DNA of 64,000 nucleotides from Chromobacterium haemolyticum (lineage in GTDB: Bacteria; Pseudomonadota; Gammaproteobacteria; Burkholderiales; Chromobacteriaceae). Below the pieces are notes generated by a model that was given only the letters and a program-made list of their open reading frames with translations, searched no databases and had not been told where the DNA came from. Positions within the stretch are counted from its first letter, which is position 1. Each line of letters begins with the position of its first letter. This document shows, one piece after another, positions 34,476 to 44,158 of the stretch. A program made the position numbers and the translations under genes. The stretch is taken from positions 124,001 to 188,000 of the forward strand of contig NZ_MUKU01000008.1 in assembly GCF_002081825.1 (NCBI RefSeq), given 5' to 3'.

Positions 34476-35678
34476 ATGGACCGTTCTTTCTGGCACAGCG
34501 GGCACAAGCCCACCTTGCTGTCCGCCTTTCTCTATTTCGACCTCAGCTTCATGGTCTGGTATCTGCTGGGCCCGTTGCAGGTGCCCATCGCCGCGGCGCT
34601 GGGCCTGAACACTAGCGAACGCGCGCTGATGGTGGCCACCCCCATTCTGGCCGGCGCGCTGCTGCGGCTGGCCGTCGGCATGCTGGCGGACCGCATCGGC
34701 GCCAAGCGCACCGGGCTGATCGCTCAGATCGTCGTCATCGCCGCCCTGCTGGCCGCCTGGCGCGTCGGCCTGTCCAGCCTGGGTGGCGCGCTGCTGCTGG
34801 GCCTGTTCCTGGGCGTGGCCGGCGCCTCCTTCGCCGTGGCGCTGCCGCTGGCCTCGCGCTGGTATCCGCCGGCCCATCAGGGCACGGCGCTGGGCATCGC
34901 CGGCGCCGGCAACTCCGGCACCGTGCTGGCGGCATTGTTCGCGCCGGCGCTGGTGCTGCAATTCGGCTGGCAGAACGTGTTCGGCCTCGCCTGCCTGCCC
35001 TTGTTGCTGGTCCTGTTGCTGTTCGCCCGGCTGGCCAAGGACGCGCCCGACGCGCCGCCACCCAAGCGCTGGGCGAATTACCTGGCGGTGCTGGGGCAAC
35101 GCGACGCCTGGTGGCTGATGTTGTTCTACGCCATCACCTTCGGCGGTTTTGCCGGTTTCGCCAGCGCGCTGCCCGGCTATTTCCACGACCAGTTCGGCTT
35201 CGACGCCAAGACCGCCGGTCTCTACACCGCCGCCTGCGTGTTCGCCGGCTCGATGATGCGGCCGCTGGGCGGCGTGCTGGCGGACCGCATAGGCGGCACC
35301 CGCTCGCTGCTGGCCGTCTATCTCGCAGTGGCGGCGTTGCTGTTCGCAGCCGGCCTTGAGCCGGGCGGCGCCAGCGGCGCGCTGCTGCTGTTCGTGCTGG
35401 CCATGCTCTGCCTCGGCGCCGGCAACGGCGCGGTGTTCCAACTAGTGCCCCAGCGCTTCGGCGGCGAAATCGGCGCGATCACCGGCCTGATTGGCATGGC
35501 CGGCGGCGTCGGCGGCTTCCTGCTGGCGGCCGGCCTGGGCGTGATCAAACAAGCCAGCGGCGGCTACGCCATCGGCCTCTGGCTGTACGCCGCGCTGGCG
35601 CTGGCGGGCTGGGCCGGCCTGGCCGGGCTGCGCCAGCGCTGGCGCGCCGGCTGGACCCTGGCCAGCGCCCGGCTCTAA
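34476..35678 (+). CDS. Nitrate/nitrite MFS transporter (NarK/NasA type)
   Basis: The 400-residue protein has 12 membrane helices and the nitrate-porter features: conserved Arg in LLRLAVGMLADRIGAKRTG near residue 70, the nitrate signature GAGNSGTVLAALFAP (about 142-156) and GAGNGAVFQLVPQRF (about 315-329). It takes up nitrate for assimilation. It is the first gene after the regulated leader; CAGGAG lies before the ATG. nirB follows after 17 bases. Confidence 0.92.
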   Translation: MDRSFWHSGHKPTLLSAFLYFDLSFMVWYLLGPLQVPIAAALGLNTSERALMVATPILAGALLRLAVGMLADRIGAKRTGLIAQIVVIAALLAAWRVGLSSLGGALLLGLFLGVAGASFAVALPLASRWYPPAHQGTALGIAGAGNSGTVLAALFAPALVLQFGWQNVFGLACLPLLLVLLLFARLAKDAPDAPPPKRWANYLAVLGQRDAWWLMLFYAITFGGFAGFASALPGYFHDQFGFDAKTAGLYTAACVFAGSMMRPLGGVLADRIGGTRSLLAVYLAVAALLFAAGLEPGGASGALLLFVLAMLCLGAGNGAVFQLVPQRFGGEIGAITGLIGMAGGVGGFLLAAGLGVIKQASGGYAIGLWLYAALALAGWAGLAGLRQRWRAGWTLASARL

Positions 35679-35695
35679 ACCGCGAGGACCTCATC

Positions 35696-38128
35696 ATGAC
35701 GAAACCCAAACTGGTGGTGGTCGGCAACGGCATGGCCGGCATCCGCACCGTGGAAGAACTGCTGACGCTGGCGCCGGACCTGTACGACATCACCGTGTTC
35801 GGCTCCGAGCCCCACCCCAATTACAACCGCATCCAGCTGTCCCCGGTGCTGGCCGGCGAACAGACTTTCGACGACATCGTGCTCAATCCGCGCGCCTGGT
35901 ACGCCGAGCGCGGCATTACCTTGCACACCGGCAAAACCGTGGTGGAGCTGGACCGCGCGCGCCGGCAGACGCTCGCCGACGACGGCAGCGTCGCCCCTTA
36001 CGACCGCCTGCTGCTCGCCACCGGTTCGCTGCCGGTGATGCTGCCGCTGCCGGGCCGCGAGTTGGCCGGGGTCGTCGGCTACCGCGACATCCGCGACACC
36101 GAGGCCATGCTGGCCGCCAGTGCCGACGGCGGCCGGGCAGTGGTGATAGGCGGCGGCCTGCTCGGCCTGGAAGCCGCCTATGGCCTGAAACAACGCGGCA
36201 TGGACGTCACCGTGGTCCATCTGGCGGACTGGCTGCTGGAGCGGCAGTTGGACCCCACCGCCGCTCAGTTGCTGCAGGCCTCGCTGGAAGCGCGCGGCCT
36301 GCGCATCTTGCTGGGCCGCCAGACCGCGGCTCTGCTGGACGACGGTCGCGGCGCGGTGGCTGCGGCGCAGCTCTCCGACGGCGAAACCCTGGAAGCCAAG
36401 CTGGTGGTGATGGCGGTGGGCATACGCCCCAATATCGCGCTGGCCGCCGGCGCCGGCCTGCACTGCGAACGCGGCGTGGTGGTCAGTGACGCGTTGCAGA
36501 CTTTCGACCCGCGCATCTACGCGGTGGGCGAATGCGTCAGCCACCGCGGCGTCTGCTACGGCCTGGTGGCGCCGCTGTTCGAACAGGCCAAGGTCTGCGC
36601 CAACCACTTGGCGCAACTGGGCAGCAGCCGCTATCAGGGTTCGGTGATGGCCACCAAGCTCAAGGTCACCGGCATCGACCTGTACTCCGCCGGCGACTTC
36701 ATCAGCGGCGACGGCTGCGACGAGATCGTGCTGTCGGACCCGGCCGGAGGCCTGTACAAGAAACTGGTGCTGCGCGAGGACAAACTGATCGGCGTCTGCC
36801 TGTACGGCGACACCGCCGACGGGGCCTGGTACTTCAAGCTGCTGCGCGAACAGCGGGCGATAGGCGATCTGCGCGAGCGGCTGATCTTCGGCGAAACCGC
36901 CATCGGCGACGTCGGCGTGCAAGGCCAGAGCCGCGCCGCCGGCATGCGGGACAGCGACGAAGTCTGCGGCTGCAACGGCGTCAGCAAGGGCGCCATCGTC
37001 AAGGCGATCAAGGAAAACGGCCTGTTCACCCTGGACGAAGTCAAACAATGCACCAAGGCCGGCAGCTCCTGCGGCTCCTGCAGCGGCCTGGTGGAGCAGA
37101 TCCTGATGAACACGGTGGGCGCGAGCTTCCAAGAAGCGCCCAAGACCAAGGCCGTCTGCGGCTGCACCGATCACAACCACGCCGAGGTGCGCAAGGCCAT
37201 CCGCGACCACCACCTGCTGGATCACGCTGCGGTCTACCTCTTTCTGGAATGGCGCACGCCCAACGGCTGCGCCAGTTGCCGGCCGGCCATCAACTACTAC
37301 CTGCTGTCCACCTGGCCGCGCGAAGCGGTGGACGATCCGCAAAGCCGCTTCGTCAACGAACGGGTGCACGCCAATATCCAGAAGGACGGCACCTTCTCGG
37401 TCATCCCGCAGATGAAGGGCGGCGTCACCAACGCGGCCGAGCTGCGCCGCATCGCCGATGTGGCCGACAAATACCAAGTACCCATGGTCAAAGTCACCGG
37501 TGGCCAGCGCATCGACCTGCTGGGCATCCGCAAGGAGGACCTGATCGAGGTCTGGAAAGACCTGGGCATGCAATCCGGCCACGCCTACGGCAAATCCATC
37601 CGCACCGTGAAAACCTGCGTCGGCAGCGAGTTCTGCCGCTTCGGCACCCAGAACAGCACCCAGATGGGCATAGACCTGGAAACCATGCTGGCCAATATGT
37701 GGGCGCCGCACAAGGTCAAGCTGGCGGTGTCCGGCTGCCCGCGCAACTGCGCCGAAGCCGGCATCAAGGACGTGGGCGTGATAGCGGTGGACTCCGGCTG
37801 GGAGCTCTACGTGGGCGGCAACGGCGGCATCAAGACCGAGGTGGCGCAATTCCTGTGCAAGGTGAAGACCGCCGAGGAAGTGAAGGAATACAGCGGCGCC
37901 TTCCTGCAGCTCTACCGCGAGGAGGGCTATTACTTGGACCGCACCGTCCGCTACATCGCCCGCGTCGGCCTGGACTACGTCAAGGCGCGGGTGGTGGACG
38001 ACGCCGCCAACCGCCAGGCGCTGTACCAGCGGCTGCTGTTCGCGCTGGAAGGCCTGCCCGACCCCTGGGCCGCCCGCATCGCCGGCGCGCAGCGCCAGGA
38101 ATTCATCCCCTTGAAAGTCATCGCCTGA
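35696..38128 (+). CDS. nirB: Assimilatory nitrite reductase NAD(P)H large subunit
   Basis: The 810-residue enzyme reduces nitrite to ammonium. It has an FAD/NAD(P)H reductase part (1-400; VVVGNGMAGIRTVEEL, VIGGGLLGLEAAYGL), a BFD-like [2Fe-2S] domain (about 421-475; CGCNGVSKGAIVKAI and GSSCGSCSG), then the ferredoxin-like and siroheme/[4Fe-4S] part (about 530-800). The siroheme cluster ligands are in TCVGSEFCRFG and SGCPRNCAEAG near 640-690. All key cysteines are present. It is 7 bases upstream of nirD. Confidence 0.96.
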   Translation: MTKPKLVVVGNGMAGIRTVEELLTLAPDLYDITVFGSEPHPNYNRIQLSPVLAGEQTFDDIVLNPRAWYAERGITLHTGKTVVELDRARRQTLADDGSVAPYDRLLLATGSLPVMLPLPGRELAGVVGYRDIRDTEAMLAASADGGRAVVIGGGLLGLEAAYGLKQRGMDVTVVHLADWLLERQLDPTAAQLLQASLEARGLRILLGRQTAALLDDGRGAVAAAQLSDGETLEAKLVVMAVGIRPNIALAAGAGLHCERGVVVSDALQTFDPRIYAVGECVSHRGVCYGLVAPLFEQAKVCANHLAQLGSSRYQGSVMATKLKVTGIDLYSAGDFISGDGCDEIVLSDPAGGLYKKLVLREDKLIGVCLYGDTADGAWYFKLLREQRAIGDLRERLIFGETAIGDVGVQGQSRAAGMRDSDEVCGCNGVSKGAIVKAIKENGLFTLDEVKQCTKAGSSCGSCSGLVEQILMNTVGASFQEAPKTKAVCGCTDHNHAEVRKAIRDHHLLDHAAVYLFLEWRTPNGCASCRPAINYYLLSTWPREAVDDPQSRFVNERVHANIQKDGTFSVIPQMKGGVTNAAELRRIADVADKYQVPMVKVTGGQRIDLLGIRKEDLIEVWKDLGMQSGHAYGKSIRTVKTCVGSEFCRFGTQNSTQMGIDLETMLANMWAPHKVKLAVSGCPRNCAEAGIKDVGVIAVDSGWELYVGGNGGIKTEVAQFLCKVKTAEEVKEYSGAFLQLYREEGYYLDRTVRYIARVGLDYVKARVVDDAANRQALYQRLLFALEGLPDPWAARIAGAQRQEFIPLKVIA

Positions 38129-38135
38129 GGCCGCC

Positions 38136-38465
38136 ATGGAACCCACCCCGTCCCCCTCCTCCCGCTGGCTGCGCGTGTGCGCGCTGGACGACATCCCGCT
38201 GCTGGGCAGCCGCGTGCTGGCCCGCGACGGCGGCGACATCGCCCTGTTCCGGCCGCAGCCTCAACAAGTGTTCGCGCTCTTGGACCGTTGCCCGCACAAG
38301 GGCGGCCCGCTGAGCCAGGGCCTGGTGCACGGCGCGGCGGTCACCTGCCCGCTGCACGGCTGGACCCTCAATCTGGACAGCGGCGAAGCGCAGGCGCCGG
38401 ACCGCGGCTGCGCGCGGCGCTTTCCGGTCAGCCTGCGGAACGGCGACGTCTACCTGCAACTGTGA
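38136..38465 (+). CDS. nirD: Nitrite reductase small subunit
   Basis: The 109-residue Rieske-like subunit carries CPHKGGPLSQG and CPLHGW, the two Cys-His pairs of a [2Fe-2S] site, here complete (many NirD proteins lack some). It supports NirB in nitrite reduction and lies between nirB and the nitrate reductase gene in the same operon. Confidence 0.95.
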   Translation: MEPTPSPSSRWLRVCALDDIPLLGSRVLARDGGDIALFRPQPQQVFALLDRCPHKGGPLSQGLVHGAAVTCPLHGWTLNLDSGEAQAPDRGCARRFPVSLRNGDVYLQL

Positions 38466-38481
38466 ACCCGGGAACACCGCC

Positions 38482-41175
38482 ATGACCACCACCCCCTCCA
38501 CCTGCTGTTACTGCGGCGTCGGCTGCGGCGTGCTGATCCACAGCGACGGCGCGCGCATCACCAGCGTAGAAGGCGACCCTGCCCACCCCGCCAACCACGG
38601 CCGGCTTTGCACCAAGGGCCTGGCGCTGGCGGACAGCTGCGCCAGCCTGTCCGGCCGAGCGCTGCACCCAGAACTGCGGCTGACCCGCGACGCCGCGCGC
38701 CGGCGCGTGGACTGGAACGATGCGCTGGACACCGTGGCCGAGCGCCTGGCCGGCGTCATCCGCCGCCATGGCCCGGACGCGGTGGCGGTCTACGCCTCCG
38801 GCCAGTTGCTGACCGAGGACTACTATCTGTTCAACAAGCTGACCAAGGGCCTGATCGGCACCAACAACATCGACACCAATTCCCGGCTGTGCATGTCCAG
38901 CGCCGTCAGCGGCTACAAGCTGGCGTTGGGCGCCGACGGCCCTCCCACCTGCTACCAAGATCTGGAGCTGGCCGACTGCGTGCTGCTGGCCGGCAGCAAT
39001 ACGGCCTACGCCCATCCGGTGCTGTTCCGCCGGTTGGAAGCGGCCAAGGCGGCGCGGCCGGATACCAAGTGGATCGTGGTGGACCCGCGCCGCACCGACA
39101 CCGCCGCGCTGGCGGACCTGCATCTGCAGATCCAGCCGGGCAGCGATGTGGCGCTGTTCAACGGCATGCTGCACCACCTGATCTGGGAAGGGCTGATCGA
39201 CGAGAGCTACATCGCCGCCCACACCGAGGGCTTCGACGCGCTCAAGCGCCTGCTGCGCGACTATTCGCCGCGCCAAGCCGCCGGCCTATGCGGCATCGCC
39301 GAGGCCGACCTGACCACCGCCGCCGAATGGTTCGGCCGCAGCCCTGCCAGCCTGTCGCTGTATTGCATGGGCCTGAACCAGTCCAGCCACGGCACCGCCA
39401 AGAATCTGGCGCTGATCAATCTGCACCTCGCCGCCGGCCAGATCGGCCGCCCCGGCGCCGGCCCCTTCTCGCTCACCGGCCAGCCCAACGCCATGGGCGG
39501 CCGCGAAGTGGGCGGCATGGCCACCATGCTGGCCGCCCACCGCGACATCGCCAACCCGCAACACCGCGCCGAAGTGGCCGCCCACTGGGGGATGCCGCCG
39601 GAGCGGCTCTCCGACCGGCCCGGCCTGCCGGCCATCGCGCTGTTCGACGCGCTCAAGGCCGGCCAGGTCAAGGCAGTGTGGATAGTCTGCACCAACCCCG
39701 CCCACTCTCTGCCGGACCTGGAACAGGCGCGCCAGGCGCTGGCCCAGGCAGAGTTCGTCATCGTCCAGGACGCCTACGCCGACACCGACACCGCCGCCTG
39801 CGCCGACGCGCTGCTGCCGGCAGCCAGTTGGGGTGAGAAAGAAGGCGCGGTCACCAACTCCGAGCGCCGCATCAGCCGGGTGCGCGCCGCCGTGCCGCCG
39901 CCGGGCGAGGCGCGCGCCGACGGCTGGATCGCCGCCGAAGTGGGCCGCCGCCTGGAACGGCTGCTCTATCCGGACGCGCCCAGCCTGTTCCAAAACAGCG
40001 AGCCGGGCGCGGTGTTCGCCGAACACGCGGCGCTGACAGCCGGCCGCGATCTGGACATCAGCGGCCTCAGCCACGCGCGGCTGGAACGGGACGGCCCGCA
40101 GCAATGGCCGTTCCCCGCCGGCGCGGCCGCCGGCCAGGCTCGGCGTTACGAGGACGGCCGCTTTCCCACCGCCAGCGGCCGCGCCCTGTTCCACGCCACG
40201 CCCTATCGTCCGCCGGCTGACGCGGTCAACGCCCACTATCCCTTCCGCCTGCTCACCGGCCGGCTGCGCGATCAATGGCACGGCATGAGCCGCAGCGGCA
40301 GGGTGGCGCGTCTGTTCTCCCACGCGCCGGAACCCACGCTGGACATGCACCCGGCCGACGCCGCCCGCCGCGGCCTCAAGGCCGGCGAACTGGTCCGGGT
40401 GGAAAGCCGGCGCGGCGGCCTGGTGCTGCCGCTGGCGCTCAACGAGGAACTGCCGGGCGGCAGCGTGTTCGCCGCCATGCACTGGAGCGGTCAGCACCTG
40501 GACAGCGGCGGCGTCAACCAGGCCTGTTCGCCGGCGGTGGACCCGCAATCGTTCCAGCCCGAGCTCAAACACGCCGCGGTACGGGTGGAACGCGCCGAAC
40601 TGCCGTGGCGGGTGCGGGCCGCCAGCCGCCACCCGGATCTGCCGGCGCTGCGCGCCCGACTGCAACCCTTGCTGGCCGGCTGCGGCTACGCCGCGATCAG
40701 CCTGCGGCCGCCGGACATTCTGGTCCTGAACGCCGCCCATGCCCAAGCGCGGCCGGACTGGCTAAGCGAGCTGACTTGGCTGCTGGATCTGGACGGCGGC
40801 CCCCAATTGCAAACCTTCAGCGACGCGCGCCGCGGCCTGGAACAACGCATCGCCTGGCGCGACGACGCGCCCTGGGCCTTCGTCTTCGCCGGCGGCCAGG
40901 ACGACGGCGGGCGGCTGCTGGCCGCGATGCAAAGCGGCCAGCCTTGGCCCGGCAACCGGCTCAGCGCGCTGGTCCCCGGCGTCGCAACCGTTTCCACCGC
41001 CGCTCGCATCGTCTGCAACTGCCTGCAAGTGGACGCCGAACGCATCCAGGCGACCATCGCCGACGGCGCGGACCTGGCCGGACTCAAGGCGCGGCTGGGC
41101 TGCGGCGGCGTTTGCGGCTCCTGTCTGCCGGAACTGAAACGGCTGCTGGCGCGACAGACAGAACGGGAATATTGA
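38482..41175 (+). CDS. Assimilatory nitrate reductase, catalytic subunit
   Basis: The 897-residue molybdopterin enzyme reduces nitrate to nitrite. The N-terminal [4Fe-4S] site is CCYCGVGCGV...GRLCTKG (residues 8-52), the Mo-bisMGD body spans about 60-700, and the C-terminus has a BFD-like [2Fe-2S] domain (IVCNCLQVDAERI, GCGGVCGSCLPEL, about 845-890), as in Klebsiella NasA-type enzymes that receive electrons from a separate reductase. No separate electron-transfer subunit gene is adjacent; the NirB flavin part or a distant protein may serve. Usually named nasA or nasC, so I give no symbol. Confidence 0.95.
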   Translation: MTTTPSTCCYCGVGCGVLIHSDGARITSVEGDPAHPANHGRLCTKGLALADSCASLSGRALHPELRLTRDAARRRVDWNDALDTVAERLAGVIRRHGPDAVAVYASGQLLTEDYYLFNKLTKGLIGTNNIDTNSRLCMSSAVSGYKLALGADGPPTCYQDLELADCVLLAGSNTAYAHPVLFRRLEAAKAARPDTKWIVVDPRRTDTAALADLHLQIQPGSDVALFNGMLHHLIWEGLIDESYIAAHTEGFDALKRLLRDYSPRQAAGLCGIAEADLTTAAEWFGRSPASLSLYCMGLNQSSHGTAKNLALINLHLAAGQIGRPGAGPFSLTGQPNAMGGREVGGMATMLAAHRDIANPQHRAEVAAHWGMPPERLSDRPGLPAIALFDALKAGQVKAVWIVCTNPAHSLPDLEQARQALAQAEFVIVQDAYADTDTAACADALLPAASWGEKEGAVTNSERRISRVRAAVPPPGEARADGWIAAEVGRRLERLLYPDAPSLFQNSEPGAVFAEHAALTAGRDLDISGLSHARLERDGPQQWPFPAGAAAGQARRYEDGRFPTASGRALFHATPYRPPADAVNAHYPFRLLTGRLRDQWHGMSRSGRVARLFSHAPEPTLDMHPADAARRGLKAGELVRVESRRGGLVLPLALNEELPGGSVFAAMHWSGQHLDSGGVNQACSPAVDPQSFQPELKHAAVRVERAELPWRVRAASRHPDLPALRARLQPLLAGCGYAAISLRPPDILVLNAAHAQARPDWLSELTWLLDLDGGPQLQTFSDARRGLEQRIAWRDDAPWAFVFAGGQDDGGRLLAAMQSGQPWPGNRLSALVPGVATVSTAARIVCNCLQVDAERIQATIADGADLAGLKARLGCGGVCGSCLPELKRLLARQTEREY

Positions 41176-41244
41176 AACCCCGCCGCAGAACTCTATGCTA
41201 AGGAAGTCCGGCGCTGTTACCCTCTGCGCTGGCGATAGCGATGG

Positions 41245-42027
41245 ATGCGTGGATTGGGCTTAAAACAGATAGGACTGCTGGTCGCGGCGCTGGCCGCGCA
41301 GCCGGCGGCGGCGGCGGCGCTGGACATGGTCTACGGCGCGGTGGCCTCGGACCCGTATATGAGCGGCGAAGGCGATCAAATGCCGCCCCACCCCGGCGTG
41401 GTGGTGGAAATGGCGCAGGCGGCGGCCAAGGGCTGCCGGATCGCGCTTAAGCTGTCGCGGCTGCCGGGCAAGCGCCTGCTCACCGAGATGCAGCACGATC
41501 AGCACGACGCCGCCTTCATGTTCTCCCACAACAAAGAACGCGAAGCCTATTTCGACTACCCGATGCAGGGCGAGGAACCCGACCCGCGCTACCGGCTGAC
41601 CACGCTGGCCTACTCCTTGTACGCGCTAAAAAACGCGCCTCCTGCCTGGAACGGCAAGAACCTGCCGGCGCTGGGCGCCATCGGCGTCAACGCAGGCTGG
41701 TCCATCGCCGACGATCTGCGCGCCAAGGGCGCCCAGGTGGAGGCCGCCAAAGACACCGAGATGAACTTCCGCAAGCTGCAGGCCCGCCACATCGCCGCCT
41801 ACGCCACACAAAACCACATCGGCGACCGCTATCTGGACGACCACCCGCAAGCCGGCATCGTCCGGCTGCAGCCGCCGCTATCGCGCAAGGACTACTACCT
41901 GGTGTTCGGCAAACGCTGGCACCGGGACAATCCGGCCTTGGCGCGCTGCCTGTGGCAGCAGATCGGCAAACTGCGCGAAACGCTGCTGCCCGCGCTGCTG
42001 CGCCAGCCCTGGTATCAGCAGCCCTGA
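41245..42027 (+). CDS. Periplasmic solute-binding protein (family 3 type)
   Basis: The 260-residue protein has a signal peptide (1-25, AALAAQPAAAAA) and a bacterial SBP family 3-like fold: LDMVYGAVASDPYMSGEGD...GVVVEMAQAAAKGCRIALKLSRLPGKRLLTEMQHDQHDAAFMFSHNKEREAYFDYPM. No ABC transporter genes are next to it, so it may be a stand-alone sensor or binding protein. It follows the nitrate reductase by 69 bases on the same strand and could be part of that transcript. No clear ribosome-binding site is seen; an overlapping ATG at 41241 is out of frame. Confidence 0.75.
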   Translation: MRGLGLKQIGLLVAALAAQPAAAAALDMVYGAVASDPYMSGEGDQMPPHPGVVVEMAQAAAKGCRIALKLSRLPGKRLLTEMQHDQHDAAFMFSHNKEREAYFDYPMQGEEPDPRYRLTTLAYSLYALKNAPPAWNGKNLPALGAIGVNAGWSIADDLRAKGAQVEAAKDTEMNFRKLQARHIAAYATQNHIGDRYLDDHPQAGIVRLQPPLSRKDYYLVFGKRWHRDNPALARCLWQQIGKLRETLLPALLRQPWYQQP

Positions 42028-42040
42028 GCCGGGCCGGCGC

Positions 42041-42829
42041 TCAAGCCGGCTCGCCGCTCAACTCCGCCGTCAGTTCCTCCACCTCCAGCAAATGGGCGCG
42101 GTCGTGCTGCAACATGTCCTCGGCCAGATCCTCCAAGCTCATCCGCCGCTCGCCGCCAAACAGGCATAGCCGGCCATGCTGAGCCGGTTCGGCGTTGGCC
42201 AAGGCGGCCAACAAATGCCGCCGTCCGGCCAGAAAATCGTCCAAGGCCGCGGCCCCGTCCTGTTCCAGATAAGCCAGTTCGCGCGACATCTCAGTACCGT
42301 CCACCGAGGCGATCTCCGGCATGTCCTCGGTCAATACCCGAGCCACCCGCTGGCAGAAAATCCGGTCCAGATCGCGCAAATGACAGGCATGCTCCACCGC
42401 GGCGAAATCGATGCCGTCCGGCCGCCGCCTCCAGTCCGCGGCCGGAATCGCGCGCAGCGCCGCCGCCAACTGGGCCGGCATCGCCCGCAAAGCCTCCAAC
42501 CGCTGCGCCCAATCCAGCTGTTGCGGCGTGGCCGTCCACACCACTCCGTAAGTGAAATAGCCGCCCGGCACCCGGCCGCGCGGCCGCAGCACCTCGTGAT
42601 GATGACGGCGCATCACCTCCGCCACCATCGCGCCGCAAAACTGGCGCGCGCCGGCATCCGCCTCCAACTCCGGAAACAACTGGCGCACATCGTGGACGAT
42701 GGCCGCCACCGCCGGCACCTCGGCGCGCGATAAAGCCGCGTATTCCACATAGCGTTGCGGCGTGTCGATCAAGGCCTCAAGTTGGCGGCCCAGCGCCTGT
42801 TCGCGAAAGGTATCGAAACGGGAATGCAT
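42041..42829 (-). CDS. DinB-like domain protein
   Basis: The 262-residue protein has a C-terminal four-helix DinB-type region (about 145-260) with the metal-ligand positions in VEHACHLRDLDRIFCQRV and LQHDRAHLLEVEEL, and an unassigned N-terminal helical domain (about 1-120, with VRQLFPELEADAGARQF). DinB-fold enzymes include bacillithiol- and mycothiol-dependent transferases; the substrate here is unknown. AAGGAG lies 5-6 bases before the ATG at 42829, which rejects the GTG two codons upstream. A palindrome overlaps its promoter. Confidence 0.7.
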   Translation of the reverse strand: MHSRFDTFREQALGRQLEALIDTPQRYVEYAALSRAEVPAVAAIVHDVRQLFPELEADAGARQFCGAMVAEVMRRHHHEVLRPRGRVPGGYFTYGVVWTATPQQLDWAQRLEALRAMPAQLAAALRAIPAADWRRRPDGIDFAAVEHACHLRDLDRIFCQRVARVLTEDMPEIASVDGTEMSRELAYLEQDGAAALDDFLAGRRHLLAALANAEPAQHGRLCLFGGERRMSLEDLAEDMLQHDRAHLLEVEELTAELSGEPA

Positions 42830-42847
42830 AACCACTCCTTTTGTAAC

Positions 42848-42889
42848 GTATCAAAATGATACCTTAGTAAACAAACAAACGGCCGTCAA
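42848..42889 (-). promoter_or_regulatory. Promoter and operator of the DinB-like gene
   Basis: On the minus strand TTGACG (42884-42889) is followed 17 bases later by TAAGGT, and the perfect palindrome GTATCA-AAA-TGATAC (42848-42862) touches that -10 region and ends 18 bases before the start codon. The position suggests repression by an unlinked dimeric regulator. Confidence 0.55.
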
Positions 42890-43048
42890 CCCTGATTTTC
42901 GTCATAAGCATGCAGATATAAACAAGACAAATGATTGCAGATTCATGACGGCATTCGGATAATGCTAAACGTTTATTTAAAATTACCCGGCGACAGGCAA
43001 GCGTCTACCACGCTCGTCCGTCCCGGCTGGCGTCACAAGGAGATGGGA

Positions 43049-44158
43049 ATGGGGTTCTGGAACAAGGCCGACACCGCGCGACAGCAAGCGGAACTGTTGC
43101 AATGCAGGCAGGAAGCCGAGCAGCTCCGCACGGAGCTGGGGCACACCCGCGCCCGCGCCGACGAAGCGGAAAGCCAGTTGGCGGCCAGCCAGGCCAAGAA
43201 CCAGGAACTTCGCGGGCTGATCGCCAACCTCTCCGCCTTCGCCCAATCGATGACCGATACCCAGCAATCGCTGGCCACCCTCTCCAGCGTGATGAGCCGA
43301 GAGAAAGACCGCGCCGTCGCCGCTCAGGACATCTCGCTGCACAGCCGCCAATCCATAGACCAGATCGCCGCCGATCTGTCCAAGCTGGCCGGCGCCTCGC
43401 AAGGCGCGGCGGAAAAAGTGGGGGAACTGGACGCGCGCGCCCAAGAGGTGGGCGGCATCGTGCAATTGATCCGCGACATCGCCGACCAAACCAACTTGCT
43501 GGCGCTGAACGCCGCCATCGAGGCCGCCCGCGCCGGCGAGCAGGGACGCGGCTTCGCCGTGGTGGCCGACGAAGTGCGCAAGCTGGCCGAACGCACCGCC
43601 ACCGCCACCGCCGACATCGCCAAGCTGGTGGAGCAGATTCGCGGCGACAGCGCCGGCAGCCGCAGCCAGATGGGCCAACTGGCCGAGCAGGCCGCCCGCT
43701 TCAGCCAAGACGGCGAGGCCGCCGCCGGCACCATGAAGCAGTTGCTGGACATGTCCACCAGCATGGAAGGCAGCATCGCCGCCTCCGCGCTGCGCGGCTT
43801 CTGCGAACTGGCCAAGATGGACCACCTGATCTACAAATTCCGCGTCTACCAAGTCATGTTCGGCCTGTCGGACGAAGACATCGGCCACTTCGGCTCCCAC
43901 CAGCACTGCCGCTTCGGCAAGTGGTATTACGAGGGCGAAGGCCGCGCCAGCTTCTCTCACCTGCCCGGCTTCCGTGAAATCGAAGCGCCTCACGCCAAGG
44001 TGCACACCGCCGCGCTGGACGCCTTGCGCGCCCACGCCGACGGCGACAGCCGGGCCGCGGTGGAACAGGTGGCGGCCATGGAAGCCGCCAGCCTGCAAGT
44101 GTTGGCCGGGCTGGAGCATATGGCCGGCGCCGGCGCCGCGGAGCCGCGCCGTGGCTGA
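43049..44158 (+). CDS. Soluble chemoreceptor with C-terminal CZB zinc-binding domain
   Basis: The 369-residue protein has no membrane segment. After a coiled coil (about 10-75) comes the MCP signalling domain with the tip [40 protein letters not shown] (about 145-185), then a C-terminal CZB domain (about 265-355) with [15 protein letters not shown] and flanking His residues. CZB domains bind zinc and can sense zinc or hypochlorite-type oxidants. AAGGAG lies 6 bases before the ATG at 43049, better than the ATG at 43043. The next gene overlaps its end by 8 bases. Confidence 0.93.
   Translation: MGFWNKADTARQQAELLQCRQEAEQLRTELGHTRARADEAESQLAASQAKNQELRGLIANLSAFAQSMTDTQQSLATLSSVMSREKDRAVAAQDISLHSRQSIDQIAADLSKLAGASQGAAEKVGELDARAQEVGGIVQLIRDIADQTNLLALNAAIEAARAGEQGRGFAVVADEVRKLAERTATATADIAKLVEQIRGDSAGSRSQMGQLAEQAARFSQDGEAAAGTMKQLLDMSTSMEGSIAASALRGFCELAKMDHLIYKFRVYQVMFGLSDEDIGHFGSHQHCRFGKWYYEGEGRASFSHLPGFREIEAPHAKVHTAALDALRAHADGDSRAAVEQVAAMEAASLQVLAGLEHMAGAGAAEPRRG

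Noticed and set aside
35675-38239. 854-codon open frame on the minus strand
   Set aside because: Antisense shadow of nirB.
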